A DNA stretch of 64,000 nt from Nitrospinaceae bacterium (GCA_021604505.1 BQJC01000001.1:248001-312000); one strand, 5' to 3'. Positions 9,227 to 18,911 are shown, counted from the stretch's first letter. Translations and numbers: made by a program. Notes: generated from the sequence alone by a model not told the origin.

Positions 9227-10513
9227 ATGCATAAGGGTTGGTTTTCGAAGTCACACCGGATCATCGGTGGCGTGTGGGTCCCGGGCCTGTTGATTATTTT
9301 TTTGTTCGCCGGAGGGTCGATAGCGCAGACCTCTTCGGAAAATCTGAATCCGCAAAAAATGTCCGCCAATGAGGTGGTGGAGCGGGCGCTCACGGATTCT
9401 TTGTATTACAAATTTGACAAGTGGTTTGAAGTTTTTGAAAGAGAAATCAAACGCCTGGAAAATTCCGCAAAATCTCTGGAGAACAAAATTGAATTGATGG
9501 AATATAATTTTTATTTTTCCGGACTTTTGGGAGAGCTTTGTCATACCCTGGCGTTTACCAGCAAATATAAAATAAAAGAAGTTGCAGACCGGTTTATGTT
9601 TTACAGCTCCCGCGCGAAAGCGCTGGCCAAGGAAATTCTGGACACTCCCGGTCTGACGGTTCAGCAACAGGCGCAGGCGTACTTGTACCTGGGCGGAGCG
9701 GAAGGTTATATTGGCATCTTCGAATACGGCGAAGGGAATCTTATCAACGCCCTGGTCAACGGCTTTCAGGCGGACACCCATCTGGAAAAAGCCCTTGCGT
9801 TGGACTCGACCCAGGTGGACGCGCACTTTGGATTGGGAATTTACCGGTACGGAAACAGCCGCCTTGGAGGATTCGGAAATTTCATCATGCAGGGGGGGCG
9901 TGATCTTCGGAAAAAAGGACTCGACCACATAGAGCGCGCCATCCGCGAAAAGGCGCCTTCCAAACCTCTGGCTCTCAAAACCCTCGCCTGGTTTTACATC
10001 TCCGAGCAAGTGAATCCACAAAACGGGAAAATCCCGGCGGGTCAACAATTGTCTGTTTCTTCCTCGCGTTCCAAGGCGATTGAGTTCATGGAAGCGTTGG
10101 AGACGGAGTATTTTGCCAACCCACCCTACACCGACTTCAAAGGCAACAAGGAACTCGCCATGATGCAGGCCCTGCAATATATTCTGGATTCCGATTATCC
10201 GAACGCCAAGGCTAAATTTCAAAAAGTCCTGGATATTTCTGAAGACCTGAAGAACAACCGGGGATTTGCCATCAATCCCCAGTTGACCGATTCGGTGCAG
10301 GCGGGGATCGAATTCAGCGATCTGATGTTGATGGCTTCCGCGAAAAAGGATGAGGTGGGAATCCGTTCCGCTTGTCTGAAAGTCAATGACCAGTTGAACT
10401 TTTTAAATAGTGGAGGAGCCATGGTGGAATATGACTCCAAAAAAATCCGCAGTGAACTCCATTCGCTTTTTGCCGGCAGGCTCCTGGGAGTTTCCCAGGA
10501 AATGAAATGTTGA
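9227..10513 (+). CDS. Exported or membrane-anchored TPR-like protein
   Basis: 428 residues. Residues about 12-33 (GVWVPGLLIIFLFAGG) form a signal peptide or anchor ending in SIAQ. The rest is alpha-helical with weak TPR features (QAYLYLGGAEGYIGIFEYGEG, ANAKAKFQKVLDIS-like helices), predicted periplasmic. It resembles the uncharacterised periplasmic TPR proteins that sense or scaffold envelope components; the function is unknown. It follows the previous TPR gene and probably shares its transcript. Confidence 0.7.
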   Translation: MHKGWFSKSHRIIGGVWVPGLLIIFLFAGGSIAQTSSENLNPQKMSANEVVERALTDSLYYKFDKWFEVFEREIKRLENSAKSLENKIELMEYNFYFSGLLGELCHTLAFTSKYKIKEVADRFMFYSSRAKALAKEILDTPGLTVQQQAQAYLYLGGAEGYIGIFEYGEGNLINALVNGFQADTHLEKALALDSTQVDAHFGLGIYRYGNSRLGGFGNFIMQGGRDLRKKGLDHIERAIREKAPSKPLALKTLAWFYISEQVNPQNGKIPAGQQLSVSSSRSKAIEFMEALETEYFANPPYTDFKGNKELAMMQALQYILDSDYPNAKAKFQKVLDISEDLKNNRGFAINPQLTDSVQAGIEFSDLMLMASAKKDEVGIRSACLKVNDQLNFLNSGGAMVEYDSKKIRSELHSLFAGRLLGVSQEMKC

Positions 10514-10717
10514 TTGTCTTTCTCTGTCCTAGTCTCCCCGTTTTTAGACTTTCCCGATAAGAAGTTCCCTGAGTGACCTCCGTTTTGAGAACGCCAGAGA
10601 TGTTTTCTCAAAATATTTCTCCTGAAGATGTAAGGAATCCACTGTTTTACGGACGTTAGATTGATCGAATATTTTTATTGATTGCGCGTTCCATTGAAAT
10701 TTTAATTGAGGGAACTC

Positions 10718-11251
10718 ATGTTTAGAATTGATTCAATAACGGAGGATGCGGCAGAGGGCCGTGTCAAGGCGGTTTATGATGACTTAAGGGATTCCACTGG
10801 CATCGTACCCAATGTTTTTAAGGTTTTAAGCATATGGCCTGAGGGATTGGAACTGTATGTCGCCATGTTTAAAACGATGATGCTGGACAACACCAGCCTG
10901 ACCCGGGTCGTCAAAGAGATGATTGCCGCTACTGTGTCCAGGCTAAACCAATGCGATTATTGTTTGGGGCATCACCAGAATTTCATGACCCAGTATGGAA
11001 TTTCCTCTGAAATTTCAGAGCAAGTCGTGAACGATCCACAAACGGCTGAAATATCGGATGGAGAAAAAAAGTTGCTCACGTATGTGGAGAAAATGACTCG
11101 CCACGCCTACAAGGTTTTAGACGCGGATATTGAAGCCTTAAAAAAGGTGGGCTGGACCCATGAACAGATTTTAGAGGCGACTTTGATCTGCGCTTTGTTC
11201 AATGCCCTCAACCGGTTTGCGGATGCCCTGGGAGTCCAGCCGGAAGCATGA
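10718..11251 (+). CDS. AhpD-like/carboxymuconolactone decarboxylase family protein (peroxidase-related)
   Basis: 177 residues from the ATG at 10718, preceded by GAGGGA at a good distance; the in-frame TTG at 10706 lies inside that ribosome site. The AhpD core motif is SRLNQCDYCLGHHQNFM, with the redox-active CxxC (CDYC) and the helix His two residues on. Family members of this length (uncharacterised peroxidase-related enzymes) are thought to reduce hydroperoxides with a lipoyl- or thioredoxin-type donor. The N-terminal EGRVKAVYDDLRDSTG segment is typical of that subgroup. The DUF3179 gene starts 44 bases later. Confidence 0.85.
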   Translation: MFRIDSITEDAAEGRVKAVYDDLRDSTGIVPNVFKVLSIWPEGLELYVAMFKTMMLDNTSLTRVVKEMIAATVSRLNQCDYCLGHHQNFMTQYGISSEISEQVVNDPQTAEISDGEKKLLTYVEKMTRHAYKVLDADIEALKKVGWTHEQILEATLICALFNALNRFADALGVQPEA

Positions 11252-11294
11252 GAATTGTTCTGGACGAAAGCATTTCCAAAGAAGGAGTGCCGTT

Positions 11295-12233
11295 GTGTTT
11301 TTTCCTGACAGTTTGAATAAGGCGTTGCTTTTGCGAATCGTTTTAGGAGGGTGGTCGATTTTCCTCCTTGCAGGGTTTGATTATTCCCAACACAGTATTC
11401 CCGTCGATGAAATCTTTTCAGGCGGACCGCAGAAAGATGGAATTCCCTCTATCGACAGGCCTGTTTTTGTGACAATCAACCAAGCTGATGGTTTCCTTAA
11501 AAATGAAGACCGCATACTGGGTTTGTCGAGAAACGGTGTTGCCAAGGCGTATCCAATCAAAATCCTCAATTGGCATGAGATTGTTAACGACAAAATTGGC
11601 AAACAGGCGGTGGTGGTGACGTTTTGCCCCCTGTGCGGCACAGGAATGGTTTTCGATGCCGAGGTCGCAGGGCAGGAACTCACTTTCGGGGTTTCCGGTT
11701 TGCTCTATCAAAGCGATATGTTGCTCTACGACAGAAAGACCGAAAGCCTGTGGTCGCAAATCAAGACGGAAGCTGTGACCGGTCCGATGACAGGCACGCG
11801 TTTAAAACTACTGTCTTCCACGCAAACCACCTGGGAACAATGGAAGAAAAAACATCCTAAGACGCTCGTTCTTTCAGAGAATACCGGTTATCACCGGGAC
11901 TATGACCGCGACCCCTATATGGGGTATTACACCAGCTCCAGATTGATGTTCGGGGTGAAAAACAGGAACCGGGATTTTCATCCCAAGGAGCGGGTGATTG
12001 GCGTCGATCTCGGCGGGACGGTCAAGGCTTATCCGTTTTCAGAACTAGCGAAGGCGAAACAGCCGGTCGTGGATAAATTAAATGGCGCCCCGGTTGAAGT
12101 GGTGTTTGATAAAAAATCGCAAACCGCAGTGATCCGGGATGAAAAAGGCCGCGAAATACCTTCCGTGGTCGGTTTTTGGTTCGCATGGTTCGCCTTTCAC
12201 CCCGAAACCGAAGTTTATAGAGGGAGCCCGTGA
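11295..12233 (+). CDS. DUF3179 family protein, membrane-anchored
   Basis: 312 residues from the GTG at 11295, which has an excellent GAAGGAG eight bases upstream; an earlier ATG at 11202 would overlap the AhpD-like gene by 50 bases. It starts with a hydrophobic segment (LLLRIVLGGWSIFLLAGF) and is likely exported. DUF3179 hallmarks are present: NWHEIVND, a FCPLCGTGMVFD knuckle with CxxC, SGLLYQSDMLLYDRKTESLWSQ, and the GYHRDYDRDPY stretch. The fold and biochemistry are not known; the CPLC pair and conserved His/Asp suggest metal or redox chemistry (inference). It is probably co-transcribed with the AhpD-like gene. Confidence 0.85.
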   Translation: MFFPDSLNKALLLRIVLGGWSIFLLAGFDYSQHSIPVDEIFSGGPQKDGIPSIDRPVFVTINQADGFLKNEDRILGLSRNGVAKAYPIKILNWHEIVNDKIGKQAVVVTFCPLCGTGMVFDAEVAGQELTFGVSGLLYQSDMLLYDRKTESLWSQIKTEAVTGPMTGTRLKLLSSTQTTWEQWKKKHPKTLVLSENTGYHRDYDRDPYMGYYTSSRLMFGVKNRNRDFHPKERVIGVDLGGTVKAYPFSELAKAKQPVVDKLNGAPVEVVFDKKSQTAVIRDEKGREIPSVVGFWFAWFAFHPETEVYRGSP

Positions 12234-12607
12234 TCAAAGGCTAAAATTCGTATTTACGGATGAGACGAACCACAGCAGTCTCTGCGCTGTTACACCCGCA
12301 GGCAGTGCTCCCTAAATCCGTCACAAAGACGCACAAAATGTTTTTCCACATGGGTGAAATTGCCATCTTTCCGATGATCTTCAGCGTTTAGTCAATCCTC
12401 GAATCGCTTGACAGCTTTTATTTTTTTAAGAATATTTAGTCTTTACATACTTTGACTGAGACTTTGCTCTCCTATTACTAAGGAAATCTGTAAATGTAAA
12501 GTAAGCCGAAAACGATTGATTCGCAAAGGTGATGAGAAACCTCCCAGTGAAGCAAAAATTTTTTTGGGATTTTTTGTGTTCTTAATCTGAAAGGGAAATT
12601 AAACGAA
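12234..12607. other. Non-coding stretch before a transposase remnant
   Basis: No convincing gene on either strand in these 374 bases. A TTGACA (12408-12413) with AATATT 17 bases later is a possible but weak promoter pair. It may hold the decayed left end of the insertion sequence, but I could not identify a clear terminal repeat. Confidence 0.4.
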
Positions 12608-13218
12608 ATGACGAGTTCTAAATTTCGCTAATGAAACTGGGAATTTCTCCAAAGCCTGCCGGTTTTTCGGCCTTTCCCGGCAATCATTTCACCTCTGGAA
12701 ACGGTCCTACGAAAAATTCGGAGAACAAGGGCTGGCTCCTAAAAACCTGGTGTCTCCACAGAATATTCAAAAAACCAGATGGTTCTAAAACAAAACGTTT
12801 TCAATGTCCAGCCATTGATGACGCTACCCGTATTCGGGCCTTAAAAATCTATGAAAAACACACGCAACAACATGCGATCTATTTCATCGACTATGGTATA
12901 GAAAAATTCCCTTTTTGTATCCAAAGCGTCCGAACAGATAATGGGCATGAATTTCAATCAAAGTTTCATTGGCATGTTGCGGTTTTAGGAATGCGACACG
13001 CTTATATCCAACCCAGAACACCCCGGCTCAACGAAAAAGTCAAGCGATCTCATAAAACCGATCAGCAAGAGTTCTACCAATTATTCGAATATTCTGGCGA
13101 TGTCGACCTGGGAGAGAAACTAAAAACCTGGGAAAATTTCTACAATTTCGACAGACTTCATGGCGCTTTTTCAGGAAAGACACCCTATGCAATCTTAAAA
13201 GAAAAAATGAAGTTGTAA
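12608..13218 (+). pseudogene. Degenerate IS481-type transposase
   Basis: A transposase split across frames. Frame one begins with the ATG at 12608 but stops after seven codons. Frame two (12630-12799) encodes an HTH: ACRFFGLSRQSFHLWK, then RSYEKFGEQGLAPKN. Frame three (to 13218) carries an rve/DDE integrase core: PAIDDATRIRALKIY, SVRTDNGHEF and a C-terminal DRLHGAFSGKTPYAIL. About 80 residues that normally join HTH and core are missing. In the third catalytic block the usual LNGKVERSH reads LNEKVKRSH, so the catalytic Glu is replaced by Lys. The remnant cannot encode an active enzyme. Family placement is from motif memory, not a search. Confidence 0.85.
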
Positions 13219-13220
13219 GG

Positions 13221-13270
13221 CCTGTGGACTCTGTGTAAAAATGCAAAACATTTTTTCACAAGCCCACAGG
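13221..13270. repeat. Imperfect inverted repeat at end of the transposase remnant
   Basis: CCTGTGGACTCTGTG (from 13221) faces CACAAGCCCACAGG (ending 13270) across an AT-rich centre containing TAAAAATG/CATTTTTT. It begins directly after the transposase stop. It may be the right end of the element or a terminator-like hairpin derived from it. Confidence 0.5.
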
Positions 13271-13493
13271 AAATTCGCCAACGTAGCTCGTTTCATTACA
13301 AATTTAGTCTAGTGCCCATGCGTTTTCGCGAACCTTCGTTTTTTTCGCAACTATATTAAAGAACATCCTTTCGTTAATTTCCTCGATAAATCCCCCGATA
13401 GGGTAACAGTGGGTCGAATTAGCGGTATAATATTTGTCAAGTATTCTGCAGGTGAAATCCCTTAAAGAAAATTTGCTTCAACGGAATGATGCT

Positions 13494-13524
13494 TCAATAC
13501 ACGACATTAATGAATGTGTATTGA
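13494..13524. promoter_or_regulatory. Leader hairpin upstream of gnd
   Basis: TCAATACAC (13494-13502) and GTGTATTGA (13516-13524) form a perfect 9-bp dyad, 40 bases before the gnd start. A TATAAT (13425-13430) lies upstream. It could be an operator or an mRNA leader structure; no regulator is implied by neighbours. Confidence 0.4.
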
Positions 13525-13563
13525 GCCGCAGTACACCCCGCCACATTGTCACAGGAGCCAGGA

Positions 13564-14460
13564 ATGAAAATCGGATTTGTAGGATTGGGAAAAATGGGGT
13601 CCAACATGGTCGAGCGCCTATTAAATGGCGGTCACGAAGCGGCAGTTTATGACAGGTCGCTGGAGGCGGTAGACGCTTTGGCGGGAAAAGGCGCCACAGG
13701 TTCCAGATCTCTAACCGAACTGGTTGAAAACCTACCGGATCGCAAAGTGGTTTGGCTCATGGTTCCGGCAGGAAAACCGGTGGATGAAACCATCGCCGAA
13801 TTGACTCCCATGTTAAAAGACGGCGGCGTCATCATCGATGGAGGAAACTCGAACTGGAGGGAAACGCAAACCCGCGCAAAGGATCTGGAAGCTCGGGGAA
13901 TCGATTATATCGACTGCGGAACCAGCGGTGGCGTGTGGGGGTTGAAAAACGGGTATTGCCTGATGGCCGGAGGAAAAGATTCGGTTTGCAGAGAACTGGA
14001 ACCAGTATTTAACACACTGGCTCCACCGGACGGTTATTTATACTGCGGGACCAGCGGCGCCGGGCACTTCGTCAAAATGGTTCATAACGGGATCGAATAC
14101 GGCATGATGCAAGCCTATGCCGAAGGGTTCGAAATCATGGAAAAGTCGCCCTTTGATCTGGATATTCTGGGAATCAGTAAAGTCTGGCAGCGCGGGAGCG
14201 TGGTCCGGTCGTGGTTGCTGGAGCTTGCCGAACTGGCGTTTCAAGAAGACCCCAAGCTTTCCGCAGTCAAAAGCTATGTGCAGGACAGCGGTGAAGGGCG
14301 GTGGACCGTTCAGGCGGCAATGGATTTTGACGTCCCCGCTCCGGTGATCACGATGTCTCTTTTAGCCCGGTTTCAATCCCGTCAGACCGACTCATTTGCC
14401 ATGAAAGTCCTGGCGGCCCTCAGAAACCAGTTTGGCGGCCATTCAATAAAAAGGAAATAA
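13564..14460 (+). CDS. gnd: 6-phosphogluconate dehydrogenase, decarboxylating (short NAD-type)
   Basis: 298 residues from the ATG at 13564, with AGGAG upstream. Oxidatively decarboxylates 6-phosphogluconate to ribulose 5-phosphate. The Rossmann motif is GFVGLGKMGSNM, followed by DGGNSNW, the substrate loop GTSGGVWGLKNG and KMVHNGIEYGMMQAYAEG with catalytic Lys. The length (about 300, not about 470) marks the short GndA class, which is usually NAD-specific. After the first strand the sequence is AAVYDRS with Asp rather than an NADP-type Arg patch, agreeing with NAD use (inference). One base separates its stop from zwf, so the oxidative pentose phosphate genes are in one operon. Confidence 0.93.
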   Translation: MKIGFVGLGKMGSNMVERLLNGGHEAAVYDRSLEAVDALAGKGATGSRSLTELVENLPDRKVVWLMVPAGKPVDETIAELTPMLKDGGVIIDGGNSNWRETQTRAKDLEARGIDYIDCGTSGGVWGLKNGYCLMAGGKDSVCRELEPVFNTLAPPDGYLYCGTSGAGHFVKMVHNGIEYGMMQAYAEGFEIMEKSPFDLDILGISKVWQRGSVVRSWLLELAELAFQEDPKLSAVKSYVQDSGEGRWTVQAAMDFDVPAPVITMSLLARFQSRQTDSFAMKVLAALRNQFGGHSIKRK

Positions 14461-14461
14461 A

Positions 14462-16000
14462 ATGGAGAAACCCGATAACTGCATCCTTGTCATTTTTGGT
14501 GCATCAGGAGATTTGAGCAGAAGAAAGCTGATTCCGTCATTGTTTGATTTGCATCGACTCGATTTTCTTCCGCAGAATTTTTCTGTGCTGGGGGTAGGCC
14601 GGTCGAAGCTCACCGATACTAAATTCCGTGACCGGATGATGGAAAGCGTGGAAGAATTTTCCGATGACAAGCCCATTGATAAGGAAGAATTGCAGACCTT
14701 TTTGAAAAAATTTCATTTTCTTTCCATCGATTCTTCCAACAGTGACGATTTTGCAAAATTAAAATCCAAACTGGAGAACCTGGATAAGCGTTACAAGATT
14801 GGTGGAAACTTTATTTATTACCTGGCGGTTCCACCCAGCACCTATGAACCCATCATTCAAAATCTCGGGATGCAGGGTCTGCAGAAGGAAAGTTCTTATC
14901 CGGTCGGTTGGAAGCGTTTGATCATCGAAAAACCTTTCGGATATGACCTGGAATCGGCCTTAAAACTGATGAAAACCATGACCCGTGTATTTCGCGAACC
15001 GCAGATTTACCGGATCGATCATTACCTGGGAAAAGAAACCGTTCAAAACATTCTGGTATTCAGATTCGCCAACGGCATTTTTGAGCCGTTGTGGAATCGA
15101 AATTATATTCATCATGTCGAAATCACCGCTGCAGAAAACATCGGCGTGGAAGGGAGGGGGCAATATTACGATGGCGCCGGAGCGCTTCGCGATATGGTGC
15201 AAAACCATTTGATGCAGATCATGGGAGTCGTCGCCATGGAATCCCCCTCGTCCTTTGATTCCACAGCGGTCCGCAATGAAACCGTAAAAGTGTTTCAATC
15301 CCTAAGAGAAATTCCACCTGAGGAAGTGAGTAAATTTGCTATTCGCGGTCAATACACCACATCGGTCATTGAGGGCGAAATCATTCCCGGTTACCGCGAG
15401 GAAGAAAATGTCCCCGATGATTCGAGGACCGATACCTTTGCCGCGCTTAAGGTTTTTATCGATAACTGGCGTTGGGGAGGCGTTCCTTTTTACATCCGCG
15501 CCGGAAAAAGAATGCCCACGCGGGTGACAGAGGTGGCCATCCATTTCAAACCCACTCCGCATTTTCTGTTTGCCAAGGAGAGCAAGGAAAGCGGCGGGTT
15601 GAACCAGTTGATCATGCGCATCCAACCCAATGAAGGCATCGTTTTAAAATTCGCCCTGAAGGTGCCTGGCGCCGGGTTTCACGTGCAGAACGTGAACATG
15701 GATTTTCATTACTCGCAATTGTCCAACACCCGGGTCGCATCCGCCTATGAGCGGCTGTTGTTGGACTGCATGCTCGGCGACTCCACCCTCTATGCCAGGG
15801 AAGATGCTGTGGAAGCCTGCTGGAAGTTTGTCGATCCCATTCTGGATGAATGGCAAAACAATTCCGAGCTCAAAGTCTATGGTTATCCAGCAGGAACGTG
15901 GGGCCCGCGAGAGGCCGATGCGTTGTTTCAGGAGCACGGTATCGAATGGCGTTACCCCTGTAAAAATCTGGTGGACGATGGCGTTGTGTGTGAGTTCTAG
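14462..16000 (+). CDS. zwf: Glucose-6-phosphate 1-dehydrogenase
   Basis: 512 residues, full length for the family. The ATG at 14462 follows AAAAAGGAAATAA. The nucleotide site is VIFGASGDLSRRKLIP, and the active-site signature RIDHYLGKETVQN carries the catalytic His and Lys region; EKPFG and the GGVPFYIRAGKRM loop are also present. It oxidises glucose 6-phosphate to 6-phosphogluconolactone, reducing NADP or NAD. It lies between gnd and pgl. Confidence 0.95.
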   Translation: MEKPDNCILVIFGASGDLSRRKLIPSLFDLHRLDFLPQNFSVLGVGRSKLTDTKFRDRMMESVEEFSDDKPIDKEELQTFLKKFHFLSIDSSNSDDFAKLKSKLENLDKRYKIGGNFIYYLAVPPSTYEPIIQNLGMQGLQKESSYPVGWKRLIIEKPFGYDLESALKLMKTMTRVFREPQIYRIDHYLGKETVQNILVFRFANGIFEPLWNRNYIHHVEITAAENIGVEGRGQYYDGAGALRDMVQNHLMQIMGVVAMESPSSFDSTAVRNETVKVFQSLREIPPEEVSKFAIRGQYTTSVIEGEIIPGYREEENVPDDSRTDTFAALKVFIDNWRWGGVPFYIRAGKRMPTRVTEVAIHFKPTPHFLFAKESKESGGLNQLIMRIQPNEGIVLKFALKVPGAGFHVQNVNMDFHYSQLSNTRVASAYERLLLDCMLGDSTLYAREDAVEACWKFVDPILDEWQNNSELKVYGYPAGTWGPREADALFQEHGIEWRYPCKNLVDDGVVCEF

Positions 16001-16160
16001 GTGCCAGCCTGGGGTTAGGGAAAATAGTAACGTTCGATGGATTTATGGCAGAATTGAATTCTATTTTCCCTCTGCGGGGCAGGAAGGCAATGGTGAAATA
16101 TCTCAAGTGCCGAATAAAAGACCATTGATGACGAGGTGACGGTTTAGTGGCAGGCTCAAA

Positions 16161-16895
16161 ATGAACCCAGACATAAAAATATTTCCGCAACCTGTGATGC
16201 TGGCGGAAGCGCTTGCTCAAGGATTGCATAATGCGTCTTTACAGGCTAAAAAAGCAGGGCGTGTTTTCAACCTGGTTCTGGCAGGTGGGAGCACTCCCCG
16301 CGCGGTGTACGAATATTTTGCCCGGTCCGGGTTTAATAAAACCATCCCCTGGGATAGGATTCATTTTTTCTGGGGAGACGAACGCTGCGTTCCTGGTGAC
16401 CACGAAGACAGCAATTTTCAAATGGTCCGGCGGGCACTGTTGGACCCCCTGGCGATTCACAAAGAGAACATTCACCGCATGCAAGGTGAAAACGATCCCG
16501 TAAAAGAAGCTTCCCGCTACGCAGAAGAGATTAAAAGTCATTGCCATTTAACTGCTGGAGAAATACCGCGGTTCGACTGGATTCTTTTGGGGTTGGGAAC
16601 CGACGGCCACACGGCGTCTCTTTTTCCAGGAGTGAAAACCGATGAAGATCCATCGGGAATTTGCGCCGTGGCCACCCACCCTGAAAGCGGACAAAAACGC
16701 ATCACCCTTACATTAAAAGTGTTGAACCATGCCAGGCGGGTGTCCTTCATCGTTACCGGCAGTGGGAAAGCCCAGGTTCTCGCTGCAATATTCAACCAAT
16801 CCCCCGAAAGCCAACATTATCCCGCTACCCAAGTGAGTCCCGAGCCGGGAAATCTCGAATGGTTTCTGGATAAAGAAGCCGCATCAAAGCTCTAA
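16161..16895 (+). CDS. pgl: 6-phosphogluconolactonase
   Basis: 244 residues, DevB/SOL type. Motifs are NLVLAGGSTPRAVYE, IHFFWGDERCVPGDHEDSNF and LLGLGTDGHTASLFPG, the last containing the catalytic His. It hydrolyses 6-phosphogluconolactone, completing the oxidative branch with zwf and gnd. It starts 160 bases after zwf, with only a weak GCAGG upstream. The gap holds no gene. It converges on the sulfite-oxidase-family gene, with 12 bases between stops. Confidence 0.92.
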   Translation: MNPDIKIFPQPVMLAEALAQGLHNASLQAKKAGRVFNLVLAGGSTPRAVYEYFARSGFNKTIPWDRIHFFWGDERCVPGDHEDSNFQMVRRALLDPLAIHKENIHRMQGENDPVKEASRYAEEIKSHCHLTAGEIPRFDWILLGLGTDGHTASLFPGVKTDEDPSGICAVATHPESGQKRITLTLKVLNHARRVSFIVTGSGKAQVLAAIFNQSPESQHYPATQVSPEPGNLEWFLDKEAASKL

Positions 16896-16907
16896 AACAA
16901 ACTCGGA

Positions 16908-17903
16908 TCAGGAAACGAGAACCTCAATCCGGTGAATGCCGGAAGTGCCTGAGGGGAAGGGGTCGCGTAGATCGTCCTGTTGCAGGCCGCTGTATTGGTC
17001 GGCGGCGCGGACGGCGATGCGGGTGCGTCCAGGTTTAGGAAAGTTGCAGGGAAATTTCCAGAACACCCAGGAATAGGGAGAAAGCGGTTTGTCGAGCTGC
17101 GCCAGAGACCAGGTTCTTTCTCCATCGATGGAGACCTGCACGTATTGAATTCCCCGGTCGCCGGCAAAGGCGATGCCCTGAATCACCGTCTGCCGTGTAA
17201 AAAGCGTTTCGTTGTTCTCCGGGACATCAATGCGTGAAATAATTTTGACCTTTGCCTGTTTGGACCAGCCTTTTTTATGCCAGTATCCTTTGGGGCGGTG
17301 ATTGGCCACTTCGATTTCTTTGATCCACTTCATCTGCTTGATCCCGTAAAGGCCGGGAATCAGAAGACGCAGGGGAAAACCGTGACTCAATGTTAACGGT
17401 TCACCGTTCATTTTAGTGGCGAGCATGGCGGCCGAGTGTTTTGCTTTTCTGAGCGGGATGCTTTCATAATATCCATCTTCGGCTCTTAAAATAAGGGTGT
17501 TGGTAAAAAAGTGCGGATCGGCCTCGTCGATCAAATCCTTCAATGGAATCCCTTCCCACTCGGCGTTGCCGATAGCGCGTCCACCAACGGGGTTGCCGAT
17601 GCAGTTGATCGTGATGATTCGCTTTACGGACGGGCGTGAAAGAATCTGTTTGTAGTCCAGCGTGAGCGGTCGATCCACTTTTCCCTTCACCGTCAAGCGC
17701 CAGCGTTTAGCAGCCCCCCGCCTCAATGATTTCGGCGGTCCGGAGTAGTCCTCGACATAAAACTCTTCTACCGGGGTGATGGGTAAGGGTTGTTTACGGG
17801 TTTTGAAGACACGCGGAACCATATCCGCAAGTGCTTTGAGGGGGAGAAAGATCAGGGCGAGGAAGGCGTAGAGCGAAAACCGTAGAAATTGCGAGCGGGT
17901 CAT
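16908..17903 (-). CDS. Sulfite-oxidase-family molybdopterin oxidoreductase
   Basis: 331 residues. An N-terminal hydrophobic segment (residues about 6-27, cleavage near ALA-DM) suggests export or anchoring. The oxidoreductase molybdopterin-binding domain spans about 50-220, with the probable Mo-ligating Cys in IITINCIGNPVGG and the conserved SHGFPLRLLIPGLYGIKQMKWI. A C-terminal Mo-co dimerisation domain follows (IQGIAFAGDRGIQYVQVSIDGERTW). It is probably a periplasmic oxidase or reductase of a small oxyanion or sulfoxide, as in SoxC/YedY relatives; the substrate is unknown. The leader reads MTRSQFLRF, with RS where a Tat signal would have RR, which is odd for a cofactor protein that normally folds before export. 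It lies just downstream of the ArsM-like gene. Confidence 0.85.
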   Translation of the reverse strand: MTRSQFLRFSLYAFLALIFLPLKALADMVPRVFKTRKQPLPITPVEEFYVEDYSGPPKSLRRGAAKRWRLTVKGKVDRPLTLDYKQILSRPSVKRIITINCIGNPVGGRAIGNAEWEGIPLKDLIDEADPHFFTNTLILRAEDGYYESIPLRKAKHSAAMLATKMNGEPLTLSHGFPLRLLIPGLYGIKQMKWIKEIEVANHRPKGYWHKKGWSKQAKVKIISRIDVPENNETLFTRQTVIQGIAFAGDRGIQYVQVSIDGERTWSLAQLDKPLSPYSWVFWKFPCNFPKPGRTRIAVRAADQYSGLQQDDLRDPFPSGTSGIHRIEVLVS

Positions 17904-17913
17904 TTTCCTGGCA

Positions 17914-17938
17914 AGTGAGAACTCACCGAGTTCTCACT
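17914..17938. other. Perfect intercistronic hairpin
   Basis: AGTGAGAACTC (17914-17924) and GAGTTCTCACT (17928-17938) form an 11-bp perfect stem with a three-base loop. It overlaps the stop of the methyltransferase gene and precedes the next gene on the minus strand. No T-run follows, so it may set mRNA stability or attenuate downstream expression. Confidence 0.6.
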
Positions 17939-18911
17939 ACCCACAACAGGAATCGGAGTCGGCAGGTGTTTCCGATTCTGGGTCGGTGACGATGAAATGC
18001 ACGGCATAAGGCGACGTTTGCATCACCTTCGCCTGGCCTTCATCGATCTCCACTGGGACCCCCACGGGATAGGTGTTTCCATTGTGGATGATGGAATCGA
18101 AGGGGCCGGCGTAGGTTGCAGTGTAATCGCCACAGCAGGATTCGGATAGCGACGCGCTGGATTTAAACCCTTCCAGCGTGTAGGAATAGAACTTGATTCC
18201 TTCTACAATTTTCCACAGGTAGTCTTTTTTAATCTGAAACCCGTGAAAGCCGTGCGGCCGGGCGGCTTCCAGGAATTCGCCGAGGGTCAAGGCGCCGGAA
18301 ATGCACTCGCCCCATAACTCCTGGTGGTTGCGCATTTCCTGAGGGACTTCCTTTTCGGAAATGATATCGGCAATGACAAACCTGCCGCCGGGTTTTAAAA
18401 TCCGGTTGATTTCCTCAAACACGCCACTTTTATTCGTGGACAGGTTGATCACACAGTTGGAGGTGACCAGATCCACACATTGGTCTTCAATAGGAATGGC
18501 TTCCAGGAAGCCTTTTTTGAATTCCACGTTGTTGTAGCCAAGATTTTCAGCCACGCGCAGGGCATTGGTTTTAGCGACCTTGAGCATTTCATCGGTCATG
18601 TCGATTCCGATAACTTTTCCGGACTGGCCAACGTGTTTTGCGGCGATGAAGCAGTCGATGCCGCCGCCGGAGCCCAGGTCGACCACGGTTTCGCCAGGCC
18701 GAATATTGGCGCGGTTTACCGGACTGCCGCATCCGTAGGAAATGGAGCGCACCTCCTCAGGGATGTGTGAGAGGTCGCCGTCGTCGTATTGTGTCGGGCA
18801 GCACAGGCTTTCCTGCGCGGTGACAGCCGCTTTCGAGTAAAAATTGCGGACATCTTCTCTTGAAACATCAGGGGTCTCATCGGTTTCACAAGACGAGCGT
18901 CTCTCATTCAT
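17937..18911 (-). CDS. arsM: ArsM-like SAM-dependent methyltransferase
   Basis: 324 residues. The methyltransferase core has [64 protein letters not shown] and [11 protein letters not shown], matching arsenite methyltransferases. Cys in SYGCGSP, SNC and ECISGAL sit where ArsM binds As(III). A C-terminal domain ([20 protein letters not shown], ending DSDSCCG) is found in longer ArsM-like proteins. It would methylate arsenite using SAM. The neighbourhood (ECF sigma, ArsR-type regulator) is consistent with a metalloid response. It could be a related methyltransferase for another thiophilic metal. Confidence 0.78.
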   Translation of the reverse strand: MNERRSSCETDETPDVSREDVRNFYSKAAVTAQESLCCPTQYDDGDLSHIPEEVRSISYGCGSPVNRANIRPGETVVDLGSGGGIDCFIAAKHVGQSGKVIGIDMTDEMLKVAKTNALRVAENLGYNNVEFKKGFLEAIPIEDQCVDLVTSNCVINLSTNKSGVFEEINRILKPGGRFVIADIISEKEVPQEMRNHQELWGECISGALTLGEFLEAARPHGFHGFQIKKDYLWKIVEGIKFYSYTLEGFKSSASLSESCCGDYTATYAGPFDSIIHNGNTYPVGVPVEIDEGQAKVMQTSPYAVHFIVTDPESETPADSDSCCG

